From Poa pratensis (taxonomy: Eukaryota; Streptophyta; Magnoliopsida; Poales; Poaceae), in NCBI GenBank assembly GCA_947311845.1, contig CAMZMU010000059.1, positions 55,848,617 through 55,912,616 of the forward strand: a stretch of DNA of 64,000 nucleotides. Reading direction: 5' to 3'. This document shows positions 35,431 to 47,686 of the stretch, one piece after another. Position 1 is the first letter of the stretch, and each line of letters starts with the position of its first letter. A program made the translations under genes and the position numbers. The notes under the pieces are model-generated. The model searched no databases. It was not told the origin of the DNA and saw only the letters and a list, made by a program, of their open reading frames with translations.

Positions 35431-35789
35431 GAGAAAATAAAGTAAAATAAATTTTATTGTTATTTATTTAAAAAATATTATTACATAATCATTGTTACTT
35501 ATTCAAATAAATTTTTCAAAATTTAAACAATAAATATTTTTGATAGGATACTAATATCAGTAACTTCTAAAATCTCATTTGGAAGCTAATTTAGAAGGAA
35601 CTCAAAAGTTAAGTGTGCTTGGGCTGGAGCAATTTGAAGATGGGTGACCGAATGGAAAGTTTGACCTGGGTAAGTAGTTTGACCTAAAATTAAGTGTGTG
35701 GCTAAGTGGAAAATTTTGGAGTAGAATTAAAAAAAATATAAAAAAAGTGTAATTTTTTTAAAAAATAAATTTTTTGAAAAATATAATTT

Positions 35790-35851
35790 TGGGAAAAAAA
35801 TGCCGACGACTTTTCAAAAAGCCGTCGGCATAGGTCCTGCTTCCTGTAGTG
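35790..35851 (-). mobile_element. CACTA-type terminal sequence, right
   Basis: Read on the minus strand it begins CACTACAGGAAGCAGGACC and continues into TGCCGACGGC repeats, a common grass CACTA subterminal type. No matching left end with the same subterminal motif is found in the window, so it is listed as a terminus only. Confidence 0.5.
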
Positions 35852-36063
35852 CTTGACCGATTTCGGGCGCGTTAGCAGTGCCACAGCCACCACATATAAT
35901 AAGTGCAAAATAGTCAGTATAGATGCATGAATACATTTTATATGTATAAGCACGTGTGGAGTACGTACGAATGGATTAATATTTCCCATGCATGTGATGC
36001 ACATGAGACGAAATATATGCTTGAAAAGAGGCCGATCGTGGAGAGCCGCGATTTGTCATCCAA

Positions 36064-36425
36064 GCTACATGTAGCCCGGTATTTTATTTATTTATTTTCG
36101 CCATTTTAAGTTTCTAAAATATCTGGAAAAAATACTGGATATTGACAACGACTTGATCTATGATTCTGAAAAGTTTCAACGCGAAATAGTTTATATTGTG
36201 TCCTACACGAAAATGACAAAATTCTGACAATTTTGAGAGGATTTGAATCACCACCCAGATCTAGAAATTTGTCTTTTTTACACAGCATAAAATACAGAAT
36301 GTTTCACATTTATTTTTTGCACACAGGCAGGAATCATCATTATCTACGTTTATGATTTTTTTCAGAATTTTTTACAACTTAAATTTGCAGATTTTAAATT
36401 TAAAAAAAACCGGGCTACATGTAGC
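36064..36425. mobile_element. MITE-like element with 17-bp perfect terminal inverted repeats
   Basis: The arms GCTACATGTAGCCCGGT (36064-36080) and its exact complement (36409-36425) enclose 328 bp of AT-rich DNA without coding capacity. Each arm contains the palindrome GCTACATGTAGC, so the true end and target duplication (possibly CATG) are ambiguous. Confidence 0.75.
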
Positions 36426-36436
36426 CGAAACGGGCT

Positions 36437-36754
36437 CCTCTAACATGAAGGAGAGAAGTCAGGTAAGCTACAGTACAAGTTAGTGTAAAATGAAGAAGAA
36501 AAGGCAGGGTACTGTAGCAAGTACTGTGTGTATTATCCTGTACCATGTACTGTACACCGTTACTGTTGATAAAAATAAATCTAAAATTAATTTTATTGCA
36601 CCATAATTTTGTGTATATGTAATTATTGTAAATGTATACACTAAAATTTTAATTAGCAAATTAATTCAAGTAATTTTAGGCTTAATCATATGGATGTGAA
36701 AGAGAAAAGTCAGGGTACTGTAGCTTACCTGACATTACCACTCAATGTTAGAGG
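36437..36754. mobile_element. Inverted-repeat element next to the MITE
   Basis: A 10-bp outer arm (CCTCTAACAT) and a 19-bp inner arm (GTCAGGTAAGCTACAGTAC, 36458-36476) have exact complements at 36745-36754 and 36715-36733. The interior is AT-rich and non-coding. No target duplication is evident. Confidence 0.65.
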
Positions 36755-37089
36755 ATCTGGTTCCCATGTAGCCTGGTGACAAAACTGACTTTGCGCCGAT
36801 CGAGGAGCTACATGCCTACATGCATCTACCACAATTCAAGTCCCCGACCTGTACGTGCGCTTAATGCATGGTTGTTCATCGGTTGGTCCATCGAAGCCCA
36901 ACAAACCAACATGATGCACTGTTCGGGAGAGGTCGCTGGTCGGCGGCTGTCTCCACATTTATATGCATCCCCCACACGCCATGGCTTGATGGCTAGCTAC
37001 TCCTGCTCCTGCGGCTGCCTGCCATTATAATTAGCTAGAAGCAGCAGCTCCTTGTGGGTTGTGGCCTTGTCTGCAACGTCTTCTTTTGG

Positions 37090-37215
37090 AGCGGGATACA
37101 TAACAACAAGATCAAGGGGGAAGACGTCATCCCAGCTTGTTATTAAGGTAGAGATGAGAACTCGAATCCATAACCCGACCCTTATGCGCTTTCCACCGCT
37201 ACCACTAGACCAGGG
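37090..37215 (-). repeat. tRNA-related SINE-like fragment
   Basis: The minus strand reads TGGTCTAGTGGTAGCGGTGG followed about 30 bases later by GGATTCGAGTTCTC, resembling pol III A and B boxes. It does not fold into a normal tRNA on inspection, so it is called a tRNA-derived repeat and not a tRNA gene. Confidence 0.35.
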
Positions 37216-40200
37216 AAGACGGACGTTTAATTACAAGTGCATGGCATGCATGTTGGTAGGTTGATTTCTCCTTCAGATTTGAGCTCTTTTTCATCCTGGC
37301 GCATGCAGCTGTACGTACGTACGGTGTGCATGCTAGCAAGCTGGTACGAGTACGAGTGAGAAACGTGCGCGATCTGTGACTTTTTTTATGACTGCAACGA
37401 GTGTCTCAGTGAGTAAGACTGTAGAGAGATCGAGCACTGTGCAGGCTTGATCTGGTTCAGGAGGTGTCAGGCAGGCACAAAACTACGTACAGAAGCATGC
37501 AGTACAGGTGTGGCTCTGTCAGGTCTTAATGCCAAATGAACAGGTGGCGTTATGTTAGTATAATCGGTCAAAAAAATCACTCCTACGAATAGAAAATTTA
37601 TGTTAGTAGTCAGACAGAAAAATAAATAAATACATAAGATTATGTAATATAAAGAAAATCTTATATCAACAAAGCATGTATGTCGTGTCCACATACAACC
37701 TACATGTAAGTTAAACATGCCCATCATAGTTCATCTGTGTGCACTTCCATCCATAGCTCAAAATGTTTACCTAATCTCAACTTCTCCCATCAGTTGCTGC
37801 CATTCCAACCCTTGTTCGAGTAATCCTTCAAAGTGAAGGCTCCGTCCAGTAGCTTTAGGAACAGCTAGCACACACAAGGCTAAATGTACAGTAATATGTT
37901 GCAATCTTCAGGTTGGCAATGATGAGTCTAATGGCACATCAGCTTTTCTTTTCCATGGTTAGGGGTTAGGTTGTCTCTGGAAATGTTATTGGGAGGGAGA
38001 TGCTCTTGGCCAGGGTCCCTGTATATATGTAGGCCATGAGTAGATCAATCATGTTTCCCTTGAACAACCCACCAGAATATCAGCAGGATCCATCGATTTT
38101 ATCAGTCTCGTGTAGTCAACTCTCTAGAGGCCTCTCTCGACATGCGTGAAAAGGATAGGACGTCACTGGGCACTGATTAACACGCTTTTCCGGCGAGATG
38201 ATTAAAACACTTTTTTCCAAGTTTGTTTAAGTAGATGATTAGGCAAAGACCACATTTAGCACTAGAGACTTGAGAGTTGAAAGCGAAACACACTCGGATC
38301 AGGGACATGTGCGCGCGCGGCAAACCAAAGACCAAACAAGAAGACCGTAAAGAAAAATTCATGGTTTGTGAGGGAGTGATTAACACTCCACATCATAGCG
38401 CTTAAAAGTAAAAGTAAACACCATAGAGATGTGACCTCAACTTCCAAGCACTCTACCGTATCCTACGATAAATCAGATTAATTTATTTGTGGCAATTTTT
38501 TCTCCTGTGATAGTTTTCTCATGCGTGTGACATGAGCATGCATGATACATATCGTACTTACTATTTTAAAACATGAGCTTGTTCCACACGAGAATTAGCT
38601 TAATATATTATTCATACGGTTAGGTAGTGTGGTTCCAAGTGCTGATTCTTAGACATGTCTACTAGCATACATTCATACAGTTCAAGGTTGATTTCGGACC
38701 AAACATAAGTTTTGAATGAATAAACTTTCTCAAGACTTGAGGAATATTGAAAAGTGGACTTTCTCCATAACAAATTAGTCGATAGAATCGCGCGATCGAC
38801 TCTGACCTCTTGTCGCGTGCAAGCATGATAAACAAGGTTGAATGTAGATAATTTATAGCCTTGATATCCAATTCGTATGCATTTTATAGGGCCATGACTT
38901 TTTTACTTTGATTGTCAAATCGGATATCGAGGCTATATAAATTTATAGATGGTCCGATCGAACTAACATTAAGGTGGACTTAAGAAAAATCAATATAATG
39001 GAAAAAATAGTAAATTGTTTCGAATAAACACAGTTGGACATTTCGTTCCTTGGATGCCGGAAATAGTATTGCTCATATTTTGCACCAAGCAACAGCACTC
39101 TTTGGTAAGAAATTTACCCCGTATACAAGTCAAGTGAGAAAAAACAGACCCAATGTCCACACGGCCGGTCATTGTTGTTGCTGAACACGAAAGAATTTGA
39201 AGAAAAAAAGCACGACGCGTGTTGCCGTCGTCCCTTTACGCCAAGAACCACCATAATGCTTTGATTTGCTTGGCGACAAAAAACCAATGTCCTCGGTATG
39301 AAAATATGAAATGACATATATAGCCCGGTCAATCAACCAGTTCTCATGCATGTCTAGCCAACTTCACCTCCATCTTGATCGGTCATAGTCTCGTGTTTGT
39401 TCCTTCAATAATTTTCCTTAAATAAAAGTACATGGCCGGTCGCCGGATCTCGAGCGCGAAAGGTCTTTTGTCTCGTTATAGCGCCTGCCCCTACTTCATG
39501 CATTCAAATCATTGAGCATTATTCGAATTTAAAACGATCGAGCTAGGTGTGGATCGAGTGGACGTTTTAGAATAAGGCCCCTCTGATAGTGCTACTCAAT
39601 AGCTCCCGATCAACCATCACATCTCAATTGTACTTCCCTTGGTCGGAACACGTGTGTAGTTTAGTTTCGTCTATACGTCCTGTGATCGTGTCGCCGAAAT
39701 CAACAGAGCATGCATATACTTTCTTTTTTAATGCAACAGCTCGAAGTCCGGTCAAATCAATCAGTTCGCATGCATGTCCAACTTCATATCCATCTCGATC
39801 TTGTGTTGTGTCTCCTTTAATTAACCAATCATGAATCAATCACTTTGTTTTTCTTGCAGCGGTCGGCCTGTCGGATTTTGAGCGTGAGATTTCTTTTGTC
39901 TCTTCTCCTGGTCGTTGTGCGGCACCTGTCATCATCGTGCATCCAAATCATTGAGCAATGCTCGAATTTAAAAAAGATGATGCTAGGTTGGCGCTTTTTA
40001 AAAAACAAAGCCTTCTTATAACTGGAGATGGGCGTAGTCTGACCAGATATTGGACTTTGACCTCCGGTACATGTGTGTTCCGACGGGAAGTAACAAGTGA
40101 CAGGGTAACATTTTCTTTCTTCTCGGAGCATGAGAAAGTTCAGCTCTGCTCCGTCGGTTTTATTTATTTTCTTTCTACTGATAAAACTAATGTAAATCAG

Positions 40201-41240
40201 AACTTTACATGCACGTGTGACATGCATGCCTGGGCGTTAACAGTACATTTCGTGATTAAAGAAGAGAGACGTGCGATTACGTCCAGTTGATTAGTAGGCT
40301 GTTATGTTAGTAGTAGTTGTTTTTTTTGCGTTTCGGAAATTCGGGGTTTTCGCTGAAACAACTCGTTGTTCAGTGGATCCCATATATCCTTGAGCCGACC
40401 GACCGATCGATCCCGGTGTGTGTCAGGCTGTCCGTGGCGTGGTGAGTGAGTGTGGGCCTGGGGTACAATGCAAGGACAGTGGTGTGTGATGGATGGATGC
40501 GGTCCACGGACTCCGTCGTGGGCGATCGATGGGGATCCGCACTACCAAACCAACAAGAAAGGCCCCACCGATTTGATCGCGATCCATCGCATTCATCCGT
40601 CTGGGTGGCCTCGCCACACAAGACTCATGACCCAACACTGACTGATCTGCATGCCCCGGCCGGCCGGCTTAGTTCCACCTGAAACCCGTAGAAAACGCCT
40701 GCAGAACATCCGTCTCCAATGGCGGGTCGACCGGGCTGCCTGCCCAACAGATTCAGGTAGCTGCTGAACTTGTGCGCACGACAGTGACGCCCACGCAATC
40801 CAGCCGTTAAACCCTCAGGCACGCAGCTCGTGCTCTGCCAACTGCCGCCACTTGTGTTGTGGCAAGCTTAGCTGGGCTCAAGTGACAGTCACGCACTACT
40901 ACTAGTAGAATGCACGAGTTGGCTTCACCGATCACAGTACATGCGGCCAACACTGGCTGCCTACATCCAGAATTATGTCACGCTCACGCCGGCCGGCCGG
41001 TAAGTAGTGCGCACAGAGAAATGGTTTCTTGCGAAAGAGCTCGTCAACTTCTGTCGTCGAAACAAAAATGTTTTTCCTTTACAAAAGTGAGCTCCTGAAT
41101 TTCCATGAGTACCTTTGCTTGTGACATATAAACACGTCCCAAATTGTTGATACTCTATCACGGACCCAAAGCTACACACAAAAAAGTAAGTTTAAATACC
41201 AATAGGCTACTTTTGTTTTGCGTATTGTAACTCGTCTATT
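37216..41240. other. Intergenic DNA without a recognisable gene
   Basis: Four kilobases with short frames only. A stretch near 40815-40910 recurs in diverged form near 41595-41665 (CACGCAGCTCGTGCT/CACGCAGCTTGTGCT, later CACGCACTACTACTA), the start of the repeated upstream modules of the GH3 gene. Confidence 0.5.
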
Positions 41241-41353
41241 TTATTTGCTTCTTAGTACTGTCAACTTTGGTGTGTGGCTGTGTGCATTTGTTATGCAGAT
41301 GCCGGGTGTAAGACTTACTTTTGAGTAATAAAGCCATTTATCTAAAAAAAGGC
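41241..41353 (+). repeat. LINE-like 3' tail
   Basis: Contains TTATGCAGATGCCGGGTGTA, then GAGTAATAAAG and a short A run. This is the 3' end pattern I associate with Triticeae LINEs and also resembles the repeat at 56.9 kb. No coding part is attached. Confidence 0.45.
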
Positions 41354-41496
41354 TACTTTTGTTTCGTCTAGTACGCCCTGTCATGTATGGCTTTTTTCTT
41401 TTTGATCTTGACCGTGTCATGTTTGCTTCTCCTATATCAATATAAAAGGCAAAACTTTTGCCTCGTTCAAAAAAAAAAAAGGCAAAAGCAAGGGAC

Positions 41497-41595
41497 CTGT
41501 AGCTGCCTGGCGATAAAACGGAAAGCAAACATCCTCAACAAAGATAGGCGTCTCCAAAACAGCACTGTAGCGCTAGTTGAGCTCTCACTCACGCA
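41497..41595 (+). repeat. Upstream module, copy 1
   Basis: Diverged repeat with the order CTGTAGCTGCCTGGCGATAA, AACGGAAAG, GATAGGCG, then AACAGCACTGTAGC. It recurs at 43018 and 43509. Confidence 0.75.
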
Positions 41596-43017
41596 CGCAG
41601 CTTGTGCTTCGCCAACCGGCCGCCGCCGGTTTTTCTGGCACGGTGAGCACGCACTACTACTACTCCGTAAGTAGCTACCGGTGTTTTTGGAAAAAAGAAA
41701 GTCTAGCTGTTCGTCATGTGTGCCGGAAAGGGCAAAAAAAATACAAGTAATTTTTAGAAAAGTTGGCCTGGACGACGGCTCTATATGCAGGTACTGTGTA
41801 CCACTTCTGGAGTTTGAAAGTAACCGTAGACAAGTATCAGCAACAAGTGACTCTAGTTGTTGGGGTCTAAAGGGGAAAACAGGAACCAGAACCCTGACAT
41901 TTGTGTGTACCAAGAATGATGTGACCAGCTCGTCAATGAATTGACAAGGGTGGCAAAATAGGTTTCCTCAATATACATAAATCATCTCCACTAGGTGGGT
42001 GGATTTTTGGAGAGTGTACAAGTAGGCAATGAATGTGCCATGAAACTGTTACTCCTAGTAGCAATGGACGCCTCTTTTCTAGGTGGCCATAACAAAAAAA
42101 AAAAGTGCATCAGCTTCAACATACTATTTCTCAAAAAAAAAAAAATGAGGTAAGTTGTTTCCCCTGTTTTCTAATATCAGAAACCCATCATCTTGCACCT
42201 ACGAGCGAAATAGAAAAAAAGACAAAAAAAGTAAAGCATCATCCTACTATAGTGATCAAAGAATAACCGGCGACTTCTTTGTGATTGCAGTAACGTGAAG
42301 CCAAATTTGATGTGTCCAAAGAAGTTTGAGCAAAGAGACGAGACTTCGCGAGTGCGAATATTTTGCAACTAGTTGCACCCGCATTTCATTGTCGGATCCC
42401 CTATTTCGGAGTTTACAAAAAATGCAAAATATATCATGGACATAGTTTATGTTGTATCTCGTGCACCGACAAATTTTCATCGAAAAAATATGACCAGATG
42501 TGAGCTGTGCAAAAATAGGGCATTCGACAATGAGTTGCGGGCGCAAGTAGATGCAAATTGTGTTGACCGCATCCCCAATCACTCGTTCGTAGAAGTGAGT
42601 TTCGGTTGAGAAGGGGCAACCACAGTGGTATGAGCAACAAGATTGAGCAAGACCTAAAGAGTGCGAGCTTAAATAATATGTATGTTTTTTTTTCTGGAAT
42701 CAAAATCATACGTACGGCTAGTGTTCGTTGATAGAGCCATATAAGGTCGCTCACACTGTACTATGACATAGCCTCCACCTTCTAGATTTTCATGTGTTCC
42801 AAAGTCTTCATTGTATTATGACATTTTTTCAATGAAGGACGATTTATATTATTGAAAAGTTTTAAGCATGTGTCTTAATTCACTGAAGCTGGCCTGGTGG
42901 CGTGACCACTGTGAGCAGTGCGCCTACCTATCACCACACTCTCACACATACCAAAAGGTGAAGCCTACCCCATAGCTAGACGCAAAAAAGTAAATGAAGA
43001 TACAAAAAAAATGAAGT

Positions 43018-43115
43018 CACTGTAGGTGTCTGGTGATAAAACGGAAAGGGGGATGGTCAGCAGAAATAGGCGGCCACGGTCGCTCCACAACAGCACTGTA
43101 GCTCACACGAACAGT
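43018..43115 (+). repeat. Upstream module, copy 2
   Basis: Shares CACTGTAGGTGTCTGGTGAT, AAAACGGAAAGG, ATGGTCAGCA, AAATAGGCGGCC and AACAGCACTGTAGC with copies 1 and 3. Similarity to copy 3 continues for about 100 bases downstream (CACGTGCACG). Confidence 0.8.
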
Positions 43116-43508
43116 ATGACGATCACACGCCACAGTGTCCGTCCCTGGCGATCGCATTACAAATGCATGATAGTCCGATACACGTGCACGCCACAGTCCA
43201 CGTACCGATCATCGATCTCTCCAAGTGGAAAGCGCTAGTCATGCGGACGTGATGAGATACGACGTACGGGTACGGCAGAGACCGACTCGTGCAATGACCC
43301 CACTGCTAGCTCCTGTTCATGCAGATACGCTGAGGCGCCGAGAAAGGAACTGCATGCCCAACTTTTTTTGTCATGTTAAACGGCTACTGCTGGAAGAAAA
43401 ATTATGCACATGAAAGATATACCTAATTAACCCCAAAACCCAAAACCAAACCTATAGCTACACACACAGAAAAAGACAAATTAAAATGCGAAAAGGGAAA
43501 GCAGCGGA

Positions 43509-43615
43509 CACTGTAGGTGCCTGGCGATCGATAAAACGGAAAGGGCAGCTGGGACATGGTCAGCAAAAATAGGCGGCCGTGGTAGCTCCAGAACAGTATC
43601 TTACAGTAGTACGTA
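43509..43615 (+). repeat. Upstream module, copy 3
   Basis: Shares CACTGTAGGTGCCTGGCGAT, AAAACGGAAAGG, ATGGTCAGCA, AAATAGGCGGCC and AGAACAGT with copy 2. Confidence 0.8.
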
Positions 43616-44029
43616 CTGTACATATTGACCGAAAAAAGCTACAGTGTGCGCTCTCATCACATCTGCATTGCGTGCGGAGTCCGACACACGTGCACGGCAT
43701 GAGAGGACGTGGCGAGGGCAGTGACGTAACTGTTCCGGCCTGACTGTTCTTGCATGCAGGTCTCTGAGAATTTTAGCCTGAGAAAAAAGACGCGGTTGCC
43801 ACGTGCACGAGAACGTTGAACCGGATTGTGTTGATCGATCGAGAGAGGGCGTCTACAGTCTACACACGGACGTACGTACTCCGTTCTTGTCTACAGTCTA
43901 CACACGCGGAGCGGTGCAACTGTAGGCGCCGACACACCGCGCAACGCACCGACGTCACCTCATCTACTTGGAGATAGTCATCAGCCGGTTATTATATCAT
44001 CATCTGTTGACGCAATGAAAAAATAATAA

Positions 44030-44400
44030 TCGATTAAATCTGCAGCAGCCCAACAATATCCTCAAGATGCATGCGGAGAAGATATGCCATTTAATAAGTC
44101 GATTGAAGATATGCGGAGTCAGCCGCACCGAGCACGCGAGTAGATAGGTTGTGGTCACGGACATGGATGGGTTGGAAGAGAAAATACAAGCACGAGGGAT
44201 ATATGGAGAGGGTACCGGTGCGGTGGTGACACAATACTCTCGCGCTCGCTTCGGCCTCCCTCGCCACCCCGACGAACCTTAGGGGGCGAGGAGGTACGTG
44301 CCTACAAAAGGGGGCACCACAATACCGCCGAGAGATAAAACACATCCTCCACCCGTAATCGCACCATAACATCACACCATGATTAGTAGATCGGTGGTCT
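44030..44400 (+). repeat. Duplicate of the GH3 promoter block, distal copy
   Basis: Order of landmarks: CGATTAAATCTGCAGCAGCC, GGGTTGGAA, CACGAGGGA, then GTGCCTACAAAAGGGGGCA. The same order occurs about 1.1 kb downstream in the proximal copy. The copies are diverged. Confidence 0.7.
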
Positions 44401-45119
44401 TTTTCGCAAAAAAAAAAAAAAACACACCATCATTTGGTTTTGCTTCGTTTCACCTCAGCATCGTCATCGATGAAGGAACCGCCGACGTCACCACATCTCC
44501 TCGAAAGGAATTTTTTTATTTTTTCGAAAAGGTCCATTGATCTATAACATAATCATCAATGGAAAAATAAAATATTTCAATAGTAATAAAATTTACAAAT
44601 AGGTGCTTAACACGGAGCGAGCCGAAGAAACACCGCTGTTGTAGCCCTCGCTTAATTACCCGAGTTGGTAAACATTGTTGTGGTGACATTCGGAAGGTCG
44701 TCGTGCTTGCTTGACTCCAAAGAACTAGTGCGTCAGAGCAGAAGATCGCCGATAATGAAAACAATACATCACAAGAGTCGGTGAAAACGAACACAATCTC
44801 GGGTGATCCGCCGGCGCTAGACGCACTACTGGACGAGGATGAACGGGGAGTACCTTATGCCGAGACCGAGATGTCATTACCGAATACCGACTCACCACCC
44901 GACGAAGACATGGAAAGTAGCTAAAAAGAGAAACATAACACTCTCACCGGCGATAGACCGCAGTCCACCACGCCTCTATAGACCGGCGGCGTCGCCGACG
45001 AGGGGGGCAAAAACCCTAGCCGGCTCTGAATTGTTTTTCTTTTCTCCCCTGCTTCGTCGACAAGAGAGGTTTAGCTTTCATACCGGCGCCCAATATCCCA
45101 AAGATATGCATACAAAAAC

Positions 45120-45480
45120 AATCAACCGATTAAATCTGCAGCAGCCCAACAAAATCCCGAAGATACACACACATAGGAGCAAAATATATGCACATTTAAT
45201 TCGATTAAATCTCCAGCAGCCCAATATCCTGGAAAAACAGGCGACGACGCGGTGCACGGTTGTCAGCGGCTGCACAAGAAAACACAGCGAGAATTGGGTT
45301 GGAAACGAGATGGAATAGAAAAAGACAAGGAGAGAAACACGAGGGAGAGAGGCGCTTCTCCCTCCCATCCCACCGGTGAAGGCCGCCTCTCCTCGACGGA
45401 CGGTGCCTACAAAAGGGGCAGCAAGCAAGAACACAGCCTCCGTCCATCCGTCGTCGCACCACCACAACAACAACGTACAC
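45120..45480 (+). promoter_or_regulatory. Probable core promoter of the GH3 gene (proximal copy)
   Basis: Contains GTGCCTACAAAAGGGGCA at about 45403-45420 with a TATA-like TACAAAAG, followed by a CT/CA-rich leader typical of grass transcripts. The landmarks repeat those at 44030-44400. The transcription start is not proved. A donor-like CAG/GTCAGT near 45731 and an acceptor at CCAG/GATTC near 47670 suggest a 5' UTR intron of about 1.9 kb. Confidence 0.5.
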
Positions 45481-47686
45481 CACCATTTCGTTCAGTTTCA
45501 GGTCGTCGTCGGCGAACGGGCGGGTGGGCTGTGGACTAATCAATCGGATTTGTTGATTCCCCTTCACCGCTGTTTATACTCGGTGGTTGGCTGGCTGGTC
45601 CCGGACGACGCTCTCCGTCCGGCCGTCGTCTAGTGGAGCCTCCTCCCTCCCTCCTCGTCGCTACCTCCGGAGCCCAAGGGGCGGCGCAGCGGTCGCTTTC
45701 CAGAGCCTGCTCCTCGGATCACCACCCGTCAGGTCAGTCACTCTTGCTCGCCCATCTCGTGTCCCTTCTGCTGTTTGGGGAATTCGGGGGTCTGTTCTTC
45801 CAGCGGCGCGTCTCTCTTCTCCTTGATTTGGGTGACAGAGGATAGATTCCTCGGGGATTTCCAGCAGTGCTCTGCTTTTCGCCGGGGAGGGAGAGAGGGA
45901 TATTCCTCGTGATTTTGTTTGTTCCGTCCGGTCCGGGGTAAAATAGTGTTCTGTGATGCGAATATACTGCCTGCCAGCGGCGAGAAAGCTTGGATTTTGA
46001 TTTCTAGGGATCGAGCTAGGCCTTCTTTTCTTCATGGGGCAGAGGATTCTTCTTCTTCTAGCTGCTTCTTCTCCCCACCACCAACCAATTAGTTCCCGCT
46101 GCCTCGCCGATTTTTAAAAGAATCATGTCAACGGGCCGACGGAAGCTCGACGGTCTCCGCGTCCGCCCGTGTCGCCGCCGGGTGGTTGACCTCCCCTGAT
46201 TCGCCCGTCCCTGGCTCGCGATTCACACAGCACATATTCTTTCCACTTACAATCCGGTTGTTCAAAGATAGCAACTTCCGATCAGTTCTCACACCCTGCT
46301 ACTCCAGCTCGTTCGATCATACTCCGGCGAGCGGGTGCACCTGCGGCCTGCCCACCTGCCGCCAGATGACAGAGGAGACACACACATTCTATCGCCGGCA
46401 TCAGGTGGCGATGCCTCCACAGTCCGCCTCCCGATTCGCTTCCTTTTTCGGGGGTGTTACTAGGTGCAAGTCGCGTCACATTTACTCCCCTCTTTCGTAC
46501 ATTGCAGATTCCTGTCTACTCCCTGTTTCTTCTCTTCTCTGCGTACTCACCAGTTATAGCCACTATGTTTGTTTCCCGTCGGTGTTACGGACCCTACCTA
46601 CCTGGATGAACAATTCACCAAAACATACACTTGTCTCGTTTCCTGAGATGATGCCGTGTGAATAAATCGCTGAAAGAAACATTTTTATAGGACTTGCTGT
46701 TGTCTAGAGACGTGCTTCATGGAACATGTGCTCCAAGGACACTGCTGCTAGATTCTAGTGCCACACCTAGAAAGGATCATGTTTGGGAAGGTTTGCCCCT
46801 GTGGTTCGAAATGCTCATGATAGTGTATTATTTCTTTCTCCCTTTGTTGGATGGGACTGTTTTCTAATTGCTGAATCTTAACAAGTGTAGCAGTACTGTC
46901 AAGCAGCCTGCTGATGGCAATTCCTGGCAGCATATGTATATCTTTGTACATATATTTTTGGGAAATAGATGTTTAAAAAAAAATTGGTCTCGTTTCTGTT
47001 GAAGAAACATCCAGTCTACAAACTGAAAGTACCAGGAAATGCCAGGGCTGGAAACAAAGAATGTGTATCTTTTATATAGATTGTCTTTATATTGCAATCC
47101 TTGGGCTAGTGGTATCTCTCTCTGCTGCACAAAGTGAGCATCGATTCCCTCCTTTTTGCTTGGATTCTGATTTGGTATTTCATTAGTATTGTGTCGGAAA
47201 GTAAAAATCTGAATTCTTCTTTCTGTCCATGTTTCCAAAGTTGGTTTGTAAAGTGGCCTGATTTTTCATGGTTTGTTAGCTTTAGTAGGTAGTATACGGT
47301 GATACTATTGTTCTGTCCTCACTAGAGCATTCCTCTTCTTTGTTCGTGTTCGTCATCTGTCCATCCAATCTTTTGTTGTCCGTCGACAGATTACTGTGCT
47401 TTTAGTCAGATATTCTGTCGGTGATAAGTGTTCTGCACTCTTTGAAAGTTTATCACCATTCTGATGCTAAACTGACCGCACCGTCGAATCTTCGTTTCCA
47501 GCTCGGCTAGTGGTTAGAAAACTGTAAAATCTTTTTGACGCTTCTGTCTTTGAACTCTCTGCCACTTTGATTTAAAATTGCAATTTCTCAAGCCCTTCTT
47601 CTGGGAGTCGGCTCACAGATTTGCGTGCTTGCTTCATCGATATTTACTGTGATTTCTCCCTCAAACCAGGATTCTGCCAGTACGAA

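Noticed and set aside
28205..35851. One large CACTA element spanning both CACTA-like ends
   Set aside because: The left and right subterminal motifs differ (TTTAGTCCCGG against TGCCGACGGC) and the flanking trinucleotides do not match, so two separate termini are more likely.
37090..37215. Functional tRNA gene
   Set aside because: A- and B-box-like motifs exist, but no clean cloverleaf with acceptor stem could be drawn.
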